The notes under the pieces: model-generated
Seen by the model: the letters and a program-made list of their open reading frames with translations, nothing else
What the model was told of the DNA's origin: nothing
The model's database searches: none
In this document: positions 6,087 through 12,485 of the stretch, piece by piece
Layout: the number at the start of each line of letters is the position of its first letter
How positions within the stretch are numbered: the stretch's first letter is position 1
Translations under genes and position numbers: made by a program
Assembly (NCBI GenBank): GCA_009784085.1
Contig: WRCJ01000021.1
Location: 1 to 19,610, forward strand
DNA: 19,610 bases
From: Oscillospiraceae bacterium
GTDB taxonomy: Bacteria > Bacillota > Clostridia > Oscillospirales > UBA929
Direction: 5' to 3'

Positions 6087-7853
6087 GTGGATACAGTAAA
6101 ACTCAAAATCAACAACATAGAGATAGTAGCGCCGAAAAACGCCACGATCTTGGAGGCCGCGCGGCTGGCCGACATCGAGATCCCCACGCTGTGCTATATG
6201 CGCAACATCAGCGCCATCGGCGCCTGCCGCATCTGCGTGGTGGAGGTGAAGGGGGCGCGAGGCCTGACGGCCGCCTGCGTTTTCCCGGTGGCGGAAGGCA
6301 TGGAGGTGTACACGAACAACGGCACCGTGGTCGCCGCGCGGAAAAGGACGCTGGAACTCATCCTGTCAAACCATCGGATGGACTGCCTGACCTGCCTGCG
6401 CAACCAAAACTGCGAGTTGCAGAAGATGGCCGCGGATTTCGGCATGCAGGACATCCGTTTCCACACCGACAATATGAAACCCGAGATCGAGGATTCCACG
6501 TTGCACCTGATCCGGGACAACTCCAAGTGTATCTTGTGCCGCCGTTGCGTGGCGGTCTGCAAGAACAACCAGTCGGTGGCGGTCATCGGCCCCAATGGCC
6601 GCGGTTTCGACACCCATATCTCCTGCGCCTTCGACCATAACCTGGACGAAACCGCCTGCGTATCCTGCGGCCAGTGCATTGCGGTCTGCCCCACCGGCGC
6701 GTTGACCGAGCGGGACGACACGGAGAAGGTGTGGGCGGCGCTTGGCGACCCGACCAAGCATGTGGTGGTGGGCGTGGCGCCCTCCATCCGCGTGACCCTG
6801 GGCGAGTGTTTCGGCATGCCCATCGGCGCCAATGTCGAGGGGAAGATGGTGGCGGCTTTGCGGCGCATCGGGTTTGACGGGGTGTTCGACATCGATGTCA
6901 CGGCGGACCTGACCATCGTGGAGGAGGGGGCCGAGTTCCTCAAGCGATGGAAATCGGGGCATGACCTGCCCCTGATCACCTCCTGTAGCCCGGGGTGGAT
7001 CCGCTTCTGCGAGCAGTATTACCCCGAGTTCATCCCCAATCTGTCCACCTGTAAATCGCCCCAGCAGATGTTCGGCGCGATGATGAAGACCTATTACGCG
7101 AAAAAAACCGGTATCGACGCGAAGGATATCTTTACGGTGGGCATCATGCCATGCACGGCCAAAAAGTTCGAGATCCACAGGGAGGACGAGCAGGCCGTGC
7201 CGGGCCTGCCCGATATCGACGTGGCCCTCACCACGCGGGAGTTGGCCCGCATGATTTCCCGCACCGGCATATTTTTCCCCCATCTGCCCGACGAAGGGTT
7301 CGACCCCGCCTTTGGCATCGCCAGCGGCGCCGGGCTCATCTTTGGCGCGTCCGGCGGCGTCATGGAGGCGGCGTTGCGTACCGTGCAGGAGCTGGTCACA
7401 GGGACGCCGGCGGAGAACTTGGACTTTTACGAGGTGCGGGGCATAGCGGGCATCAAGGAAGCCCAATACGAGCTGGACGGGCGCATGGTACGCGCCGCCG
7501 TGGCCTCCGGGCTTGCCAACTGCCGCCGGTTGCTGGAGCGCATCAAGGCCGGCAAGGCGTCCTACGACATCATCGAGATGATGGCCTGCCCGGGCGGCTG
7601 TATCAGCGGCGGCGGCCAGCCGGTACAGCCGGCTGTCGTGCGCAACTTCGTCAGTCTGCGCGAGCGGCGCGCGGCGTCTATCTACACCCAGGATCAAAAC
7701 ATGAAACTGCGCGTCAGCCATGAAAACCCCCTCGTGCAACAGCTCTACGACGAGGTCATGGACGGCGAGCCAGGTAGCCATAACGCGCATAAGTGGTTGC
7801 ACACCAGTTACCGCGCAAGGCCCAAGTATCCGACGGTCAACCGGGCGCGGTGA
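6087..7853 (+). CDS. hndD: [FeFe]-hydrogenase catalytic subunit D (group A3 type)
   Basis: The 588-aa catalytic subunit reduces protons to or oxidises H2 at the H-cluster. In order: plant-type [2Fe-2S] domain (Cys36, 47, 50, 64); His-ligated [4Fe-4S] (His96, Cys100, 103, 109); 2x[4Fe-4S] (Cys148, 151, 154, 158 and Cys191, 194, 197, 201); H-cluster motifs TSCSPGW (Cys300), MPCTAKK (Cys356) and MACPGGCISGGGQP (Cys501, Cys505); and a C-terminal small-subunit-like segment (SHENPLVQQLYDE...LHTSY). GTG 6087 is preferred since AAGGAG (6073-6078) is 8 nt upstream; a GTG at 6078 in frame lacks a binding site. The L1 motif has one Cys rather than the Cys-Cys of monomeric enzymes. Maturases HydE/F/G are not in the window. 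The 3' end overlaps manA by 17 bp on the opposite strand. Confidence 0.95.
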   Translation: MDTVKLKINNIEIVAPKNATILEAARLADIEIPTLCYMRNISAIGACRICVVEVKGARGLTAACVFPVAEGMEVYTNNGTVVAARKRTLELILSNHRMDCLTCLRNQNCELQKMAADFGMQDIRFHTDNMKPEIEDSTLHLIRDNSKCILCRRCVAVCKNNQSVAVIGPNGRGFDTHISCAFDHNLDETACVSCGQCIAVCPTGALTERDDTEKVWAALGDPTKHVVVGVAPSIRVTLGECFGMPIGANVEGKMVAALRRIGFDGVFDIDVTADLTIVEEGAEFLKRWKSGHDLPLITSCSPGWIRFCEQYYPEFIPNLSTCKSPQQMFGAMMKTYYAKKTGIDAKDIFTVGIMPCTAKKFEIHREDEQAVPGLPDIDVALTTRELARMISRTGIFFPHLPDEGFDPAFGIASGAGLIFGASGGVMEAALRTVQELVTGTPAENLDFYEVRGIAGIKEAQYELDGRMVRAAVASGLANCRRLLERIKAGKASYDIIEMMACPGGCISGGGQPVQPAVVRNFVSLRERRAASIYTQDQNMKLRVSHENPLVQQLYDEVMDGEPGSHNAHKWLHTSYRARPKYPTVNRAR

Positions 7854-8928
7854 TGAGGAACGTCCCGTCCCCGGACAGCGAGAACCCGTCGGGGCCGGCC
7901 GGGACAAACACGCTGTCGCCCTGCGTGATGTTCAAGGCGGACGTGACGGGCATAGCGTTCACAGCGGGCAAGGCGGCATCGTCGGCGCCGGTATCGGTGC
8001 CGGCGGTGAGCGTGCCGCCGCCGCCGATGCACAGCAGATGGGCGAACGGGCCGCCACGCTGGCGGTAGGCGCCGCCGTTGAGGCGCAGATGCTTGACGTC
8101 AAAGTATGGGCACAGGGCCAGCTGTGTGAGCGTGTATGACGGATGTTTGGCCAGGAGGCCGGCGCCGGGCGGCGCCGGCGCCCCGCTGTCGAGGCGCAAA
8201 ACGTCCAACGCCTGGCTGAGGTGCAGTTCGCGCGGGTTGCCATGTTTATCTGTCCGCCCATAGTCAAAAACCCGGAAGGTGCTGTCCGAGTTTTGCTGTA
8301 TCTCGGCAATGACAATCCCCGCCCCGATGGCGTGTATCACGCCGGCGGGGATAAAAAACACATCGCCGGGGTGTACCTGCACGGCGCGCAGGACATCGGT
8401 GATCGTGCCGTCGGCGGCGCGGGCGGCGACCTCCTGCGCGGTCACGGCGCGGGAAAACCCATGATACAGGAAGGCGCCCGGCTCGCATTCGAGGATCACC
8501 CACATCTCTGTCTTGCCCCGATGTGAGGCGCCAAGGACGCCCGGGGCGCCCGTGACCGTGCTCGTACTCGCGCCCGTACCCGTGCCCGCACCCAGGCCAC
8601 CCGGGTCCCGGGCGTATCCGTCGCCGGGGTGTACCTGAACCGAGAGGGCCTGCTGGGCGTCGATGAGCTTGATGAGCAACGGGAACTCCGAAGCATCAGC
8701 ATCATGGGCGTCCATCCCGCATAATGCGGGGTAACGGCGGGTGAACTCGAAAAAGTCCATCCCGGACAAGGATCCGGTGGCAATCGTTGCGCTGGCACCG
8801 GGCCGGGCCGACAATTCCCAGCTCTCGGCGATGATACCGGCGGCGCCGGTTTTGTTGTAGCGGGCTTTGAGCCGCTCCCCGCCCCAGAGATAATCCTGAT
8901 AAACAGGCGTCAACTTATAGGGATCCAA
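7837..8928 (-). CDS. manA: Mannose-6-phosphate isomerase, class I
   Basis: A zinc-dependent cupin enzyme interconverting mannose-6-phosphate and fructose-6-phosphate, linking mannose use or GDP-mannose supply to glycolysis. The 363-aa protein shows the N-terminal YQDYLWGGERL, LLIKLIDAQQALSVQVHP and the expected zinc ligands Gln98, His100, Glu141 (KTEMW) and His199 (IPAGVIHAIGAG). It is longer than the roughly 315-aa Bacillus-type enzymes, partly because of a Gly/Thr/Ser-rich insert at residues about 110-137 between His100 and Glu141, made by hexamer repeats. The start is TTG 8928, with a GGGGG binding site at about 8937-8942. It is convergent with hndD (17-bp overlap) and divergent from apgM. 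Activity is expected to be intact because all metal ligands remain. Confidence 0.92.
   Translation of the reverse strand: MDPYKLTPVYQDYLWGGERLKARYNKTGAAGIIAESWELSARPGASATIATGSLSGMDFFEFTRRYPALCGMDAHDADASEFPLLIKLIDAQQALSVQVHPGDGYARDPGGLGAGTGTGASTSTVTGAPGVLGASHRGKTEMWVILECEPGAFLYHGFSRAVTAQEVAARAADGTITDVLRAVQVHPGDVFFIPAGVIHAIGAGIVIAEIQQNSDSTFRVFDYGRTDKHGNPRELHLSQALDVLRLDSGAPAPPGAGLLAKHPSYTLTQLALCPYFDVKHLRLNGGAYRQRGGPFAHLLCIGGGGTLTAGTDTGADDAALPAVNAMPVTSALNITQGDSVFVPAGPDGFSLSGDGTFLITAPG
8551..8592 (-). repeat. Seven hexamer repeats forming an insert in ManA
   Basis: On the plus strand, seven units of the form CGTGCC/CGTACC/CGCGCC run end to end. Translated on the minus strand they give an alternating Gly-Thr/Ala-Ser-Thr-Val tract inside manA, between two metal-binding segments. 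The insert is expected to form an exposed loop. Confidence 0.8.
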
Positions 8929-8946
8929 CAGTTTTTCCCCCTTTCC

Positions 8947-8963
8947 GCCCCCGCATGGGGGGC
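8947..8963 (-). other. GC-rich hairpin in the manA leader
   Basis: GCCCCC/GGGGGC can form a 6-bp stem with a 5-nt loop just upstream of the manA ribosome binding site on the minus strand. No T-run follows on either strand, so it is not an obvious terminator. An effect on manA translation is possible but not shown. Confidence 0.35.
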
Positions 8964-8995
8964 CATACGCAGTGCCATACGCAGTGAGTACGCAG
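8962..8995 (+). repeat. 12-bp tandem repeat in the manA/apgM divergent region
   Basis: GCCATACGCAGT is present twice without change (8962-8973, 8974-8985), followed by a partial third copy GAGTACGCAG (8986-8995). The tract is non-coding and precedes a different repeat family starting at 9001. Confidence 0.85.
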
Positions 8996-9000
8996 GCGAT

Positions 9001-9066
9001 GGCGATGTTATGGCGATGCTGTGGCGATGTTCTGGCGGTGTTCTGGCGATGTTCTGGCGTGGTTCA
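9001..9066 (+). repeat. Six 11-bp tandem repeats next to the apgM promoter
   Basis: Six consecutive 11-mers with consensus GGCGATGTTCT begin at 9001, 9012, 9023, 9034, 9045 and 9056. The array ends 3 nt before the -35 box at 9070. An 11-bp period keeps each copy near the same face of the helix, which would suit an activator or nucleoid protein. Slippage without function is equally possible. Confidence 0.85.
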
Positions 9067-9069
9067 TGG

Positions 9070-9098
9070 TTGACTTGTGCCATGATCTATGCGATAAT
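9070..9098 (+). promoter_or_regulatory. Sigma-A-type promoter for apgM
   Basis: TTGACT (9070-9075), a 17-nt spacer and GATAAT (9093-9098), with TGC immediately before the -10 (extended -10 form). Transcription should begin near 9105, giving a leader of about 50 nt before the apgM ribosome binding site at 9137-9143. Confidence 0.75.
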
Positions 9099-9153
9099 GT
9101 TGAATGCCGGTTGCGTGGCCGCGCTGAATTTTTGATGGGAGGACGCATTGGTT

Positions 9154-10380
9154 ATGGTAAAAAAGACATTATGCATCATCTTCGACGGCTTGGGGGACAG
9201 ACCCATCCCGCAATTCGGCGGCCAGACGCCGTTGGAAGCCGCGCATACGCCCAATTTCGACGTGATAACGGAAAAATCCCTCTGCGGCTTGGTTTCCACG
9301 CTGGGCAGGGGTATGCGCCCGGGCAGCGACGTTTCCCATTTGGCTATTTTTGGCTATCCCATGGAGAAGTATTATACCGGGCGCGGCCCCATCGAGGTCG
9401 CCGGGCTGGGCATCCAGCTACAGGAGGGCGATGTGGCGTTTCGCGGAAACTTCGGATCCGTGGACGAAAACCTGAACATCTTAGACCGCCGCGCCGGTAG
9501 GATTCGCGTCGTGGATGAGTTCGCGTCAGCCATCGACGGCATCGAGATCGACGGGATCCGGTGCATCGTGAAGCCGGGTACCGCGCATCGCGCGGGCGTC
9601 GTGTTGCGCGGCGGTGGGCTTTCCGCCGCCGTTTCGGACGCCGATCCCCACGCGGAGGGCCTACCCGTCTCGGAAGTGGCGCCGCTGGACGACAGCGCGG
9701 AAGCGGCGCGTACCGCGCGTGTCGTGAACGAGTTCATGCGCGCGTCCCATAGAATCCTCGACGCGATGGAGGCCAACAAAGCGAGAAAGGCCGCCGGGCA
9801 GTTCCCCGCCAATTTCCTGTTGCTGCGCGGCGCGGGCGTCTACCCGTCGATGCCCAAATTCAACGACAAATATGGGCTCAAATCCTGCTGTATCGTCGGC
9901 GGCGGCTTGTATAAAGGCATCGGCGCTTTCCTGGGCATGGATTTGATCCCCGTGGAAGGCGCGACGGCCCTCCCCGACACGGATGTGGAAGCGAAATTCA
10001 AGAAGTCCATCGAAATGCTGGATACCTACAACTTTGTCTTCTGCCATGTGAAAGCCACGGATTCCCTGGCCGAGGACGGAGACGCCGAAGGCAAGAAAGC
10101 CTTTATCGAAAAAGCCGACCGCGCGGCGGCCCTGCTGGCCAACCTGCCGGACGATGTCCTGCTGATTGTCACCGCCGACCATTCCACCGCCTGCGAGCTG
10201 AAAGCCCACAGCGCCGCTCCTGTGCCGGTCCTGTTTTGCAATCCCAGCGTCCGCGTCGACAGCGTGGCGGCGTTTTCCGAGCGGGCGTTTGCGCAGGGCG
10301 GGTTCGGGTACGCCGAGGGGAAAGACATCATGCCACAAGTCATGAATCTGATGGGCAAGTTGCATTTGATAGGCGCCTAG
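9154..10380 (+). CDS. apgM: 2,3-bisphosphoglycerate-independent phosphoglycerate mutase, archaeal type
   Basis: An alkaline-phosphatase-superfamily enzyme that converts 3-phosphoglycerate to 2-phosphoglycerate in glycolysis. The roughly 408-aa size matches ApgM rather than the ~510-aa GpmI. Visible landmarks: metal-binding LCIIFDGLGDRP (Asp11, Asp14), the nucleophile region RPGSDVSHLAIFGYP, CHVKATDSLAEDGD and the C-terminal metal site VTADHSTACELKAHS. I prefer ATG 9154 (10 nt after GGGAGGA, and agrees with the family N-terminus) over the TTG at 9148, only 4 nt from the binding site. The gene stands alone, driven by its own promoter at 9070-9098, and is convergent with the CDF gene 53 nt downstream, where no clear terminator is seen. 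Confidence 0.92.
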   Translation: MVKKTLCIIFDGLGDRPIPQFGGQTPLEAAHTPNFDVITEKSLCGLVSTLGRGMRPGSDVSHLAIFGYPMEKYYTGRGPIEVAGLGIQLQEGDVAFRGNFGSVDENLNILDRRAGRIRVVDEFASAIDGIEIDGIRCIVKPGTAHRAGVVLRGGGLSAAVSDADPHAEGLPVSEVAPLDDSAEAARTARVVNEFMRASHRILDAMEANKARKAAGQFPANFLLLRGAGVYPSMPKFNDKYGLKSCCIVGGGLYKGIGAFLGMDLIPVEGATALPDTDVEAKFKKSIEMLDTYNFVFCHVKATDSLAEDGDAEGKKAFIEKADRAAALLANLPDDVLLIVTADHSTACELKAHSAAPVPVLFCNPSVRVDSVAAFSERAFAQGGFGYAEGKDIMPQVMNLMGKLHLIGA

Positions 10381-10433
10381 GAACCCATGCGCCTTGGACT
10401 TTGGATCTAGGGTTGCCCCATCCCTCCCTTGCC

Positions 10434-11357
10434 TCAGGGGTCGTTTTCCGAGAGGCCGAATCCCTCCTCGCAGTCCTCGTTGCCCCGGGGCTCGACGTGG
10501 ATCATCACGTCGAAGACGTTCTCCACCTTGGCCTTGATTGCCCTTTCCACCTGAGACGCGATATTGTGGGCCTCCTCCACCGTGATATGGGGATCGACTT
10601 CGATATCCGTATCGATATCCCAGTAGCCACCGATGCGACGTATCCTTGTCCGGTGGGGCTTGCCCGCGCCCTCCACCGAATTCACCGCGTCAAACACGAT
10701 TTGGTATTTTCCCGTGCCGGCGCCCCCGTCCATCAATTCCAGGTTGGCGCTGAGGAAGATGCCGACAGCCGTCTTGATGACCCACGCACCCACCAGGGCG
10801 GCGAGGATGGTGTCCGGCAATCCCGATCCTGTGGCGGACGACAGGAAGAGCCCGACGAGGACGCCCACGGATATCAGCGCGTCCCCCGCCATGTTTTTGG
10901 CGTTAGCCGCGAGCATCGCCGAGCCGGAGCGCCGCCCATAGTGGCGCTGGCTGAACGCCAACAGGATCTTTCCCACAATGGAGACAAGCGCGGCGACAAG
11001 GCCGGAAAGGTCTGGCGTTTCTTGGATGGCGCCGGAGAGAAGCGTGGCGATTGAACTGATAATCAGTTGCGCGCCCGCGTAAAACAGGACAAAGGACAAG
11101 ACTGCCACAGCCACGGTTTCCGCCCGGGTGTGCCCCCAGGGGTGATCCTTGTCCGCCGGCCGCGCGGCAATCCGGACGACCACCAGCGTGACGGCGGAGA
11201 TGAGCACGTCGGATACGGAATCGATGCCGTCGCCGAGCAATGCGTTGCTGCCGGATATCACGCCAAAGGCAATCTTCAGCACGGCGAGGATGCCGTTTCC
11301 CATTATCGCGGTCACGGCGGCGATGCGTATATACCTGGCTTTGTCGTCTTGGGTCAT
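10434..11357 (-). CDS. Cation diffusion facilitator (CDF) family metal efflux transporter
   Basis: Predicted to export a divalent metal by proton antiport. The 307-aa protein has the usual six-helix membrane domain and a C-terminal cytoplasmic domain (DIDTDIEVDPHITVEEAHNI ... VMIHVEP). The membrane metal site shows Asp46 and Asp50 in TM2 (IDSVSD) and, in TM5, Asn155 and Asp159 (AKNMAGD), whereas Zn/Fe-type YiiP has His and Asp there; this may indicate another metal such as manganese. HPWGHTRAE follows TM2 as in the family. ATG 11357 has GGGGA about 9 nt upstream; the frame is open back to a TTG at 11456, which would add 33 residues without similarity to the family. Divergent from the glycosyltransferase operon, with an operator-like dyad between them. 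Confidence 0.9.
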   Translation of the reverse strand: MTQDDKARYIRIAAVTAIMGNGILAVLKIAFGVISGSNALLGDGIDSVSDVLISAVTLVVVRIAARPADKDHPWGHTRAETVAVAVLSFVLFYAGAQLIISSIATLLSGAIQETPDLSGLVAALVSIVGKILLAFSQRHYGRRSGSAMLAANAKNMAGDALISVGVLVGLFLSSATGSGLPDTILAALVGAWVIKTAVGIFLSANLELMDGGAGTGKYQIVFDAVNSVEGAGKPHRTRIRRIGGYWDIDTDIEVDPHITVEEAHNIASQVERAIKAKVENVFDVMIHVEPRGNEDCEEGFGLSENDP

Positions 11358-11465
11358 GCTGTCGTCCCCAAACTCATCGATGTGGCTGCCCATATGCCAT
11401 ATACCCATAGGATGCGAAACGCAATATAGCAACATTGGCAGCATGGTAATGGTCAATTGTAATCA

Positions 11466-11482
11466 ATAATACTATGTATTAT
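11466..11482. promoter_or_regulatory. 7-3-7 dyad in the CDF / glycosyltransferase divergent region
   Basis: ATAATAC-TAT-GTATTAT is a perfect inverted repeat with 7-bp arms. It is an AT-rich patch in GC-rich surroundings, 17 nt before the GT2 start, and overlaps the best -10-like hexamer (TATTAT, 11477-11482). It resembles a dimeric repressor site, but does not match a metal-regulator box I can name with confidence. Confidence 0.45.
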
Positions 11483-11498
11483 ATACCTGGGGGGGCTT

Positions 11499-12485
11499 AT
11501 GGCGGAGTTGCTGTCTTTGGTGGTTCCCTGTTACAATGAGGAGAACACCTTGCCGGGCTTTTTCGCCGCGGTGGGCGCTGTCGCGGAACGGATGCGTGAC
11601 GTGGCGGACGTGACGTTTGAATTCCTTTTTGTGGACGACGGATCCACCGATAAAACGCTTGCCCTGATCAAGTCCTTCCGCGCGGAAGACAAGCGGGTGA
11701 GATACCTTTCTTTTTCCCGCAACTTCGGCAAGGAATCCGCCATCCTGGCCGGCTTACGCGCCGCCAGCGGCAAGTATGTCGCATTGATGGATGCGGATTT
11801 CCAGGATCCGCCGGAACTGCTGCCCGAGATGTACCACTGCCTGATAAACGAGGGCTATGACTGCGTGGCCGCCCGCCGCGCGTCGCGGGAAGGGGAACCC
11901 AAGATCAGGTCTTTTTTCGCGCGTCGCTTTTACCGTTTGATGTCGAGGCTGTCCAGGGTGGAGCTGGTGGACGGTGCGCGGGACTTCCGGATGATGACCC
12001 GGAAGGTGGTGGACGCCGTCCTCAGTATGCCGGAAACCAGCCGGTTTTCCAAGGGGCTTTTTGCCTGGGTAGGCTTCAAGACCAAGTGGTTGCCCTACGA
12101 ATACATCTCCCGGGAGGGGGGCCGGACCAAGTGGTCGTTCTTCCAGCTACTCTCCTACTCGCTCAGCGGCATCTTTGCCTTTTCCCAAGTGCCGCTGGCG
12201 TTCGCCTCGGTGCTGGGCGTTGTGTTTTTCCTGATCTCGGTGGTGATGATCATCTTCATTGTGATACGGCGCTTGATCTTCGGCGACCCGGTCTCGGGCT
12301 GGGCTTCTACCGTATGTATCGTGATGTTTATCGGAAGCATCCAGTTCCTGTGTATCGGCATCATGGGGGGGTACGTGTCCCGGATATACCTCGAGGTGAA
12401 AAACCGCCCCGCCTATTTCATCAGGGAGGATGAAGACGATGACGAAGACGATGACGAAGACGGTGGTTGTGATAGGGGCAAGTAA
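11499..12485 (+). CDS. GT2 family polyprenyl-phosphate glycosyltransferase (CsbB/GtrB-like)
   Basis: Expected to move a sugar from a nucleotide donor onto undecaprenyl phosphate at the inner membrane face. The GT-A domain shows SLVVPCYNEENTLPGF, VDDGSTD (residues 45-51) and the donor/metal region DADFQDPPE (98-106), with SREGGRTKWSFFQL before two hydrophobic segments (about 225-262 and 270-292), as in CsbB, GtrB and YfdH. The family sequence normally ends near VKNRPAYFI; here an extra acidic tail (residues about 309-322, mostly Asp/Glu) is coded by a 12-bp tandem repeat that is also the start of the next gene. ATG 11499 follows a G7 run. It overlaps and is surely co-expressed with yfhO, matching the csbB-yfhO arrangement of Bacillus. 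Confidence 0.9.
   Translation: MAELLSLVVPCYNEENTLPGFFAAVGAVAERMRDVADVTFEFLFVDDGSTDKTLALIKSFRAEDKRVRYLSFSRNFGKESAILAGLRAASGKYVALMDADFQDPPELLPEMYHCLINEGYDCVAARRASREGEPKIRSFFARRFYRLMSRLSRVELVDGARDFRMMTRKVVDAVLSMPETSRFSKGLFAWVGFKTKWLPYEYISREGGRTKWSFFQLLSYSLSGIFAFSQVPLAFASVLGVVFFLISVVMIIFIVIRRLIFGDPVSGWASTVCIVMFIGSIQFLCIGIMGGYVSRIYLEVKNRPAYFIREDEDDDEDDDEDGGCDRGK
12438..12461 (+). repeat. 12-bp repeat coding in two frames at the GT2/YfhO overlap
   Basis: GATGACGAAGAC is repeated exactly (12438-12449, 12450-12461), preceded by a shortened copy GATGAAGAC (12429-12437). In the GT2 frame it gives Asp/Glu-rich residues (DDED); in the yfhO frame it gives M-T-K-T and supplies alternative ATG starts at 12430, 12439 and 12451. 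Confidence 0.9.

Noticed and set aside
6194..6979. Long minus-strand open frames opposite hndD, for example 6194-6979 and 6366-7907
   Set aside because: They lie antisense to a fully conserved hydrogenase subunit, show no family features and are expected shadows in high-GC DNA.
8947..8963. Intrinsic terminator between manA and apgM
   Set aside because: The stem is GC-rich, but no T-run follows on either strand, and the genes are divergent, so no terminator is expected.
9001..9066. Possible replication-origin iterons
   Set aside because: No replication initiator gene, DnaA boxes or AT-rich unwinding region is nearby; the array is beside a promoter of a glycolytic gene.
10236..11054. A 272-codon plus-strand open frame across the apgM end and the CDF gene
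   Set aside because: It runs antisense to a conserved transporter and over the end of apgM, with no ribosome binding site or motif.
11358..11456. Upstream TTG start giving the CDF protein 33 extra residues
   Set aside because: The extension lacks similarity to the family, and the ATG at 11357 has a suitable ribosome binding site.
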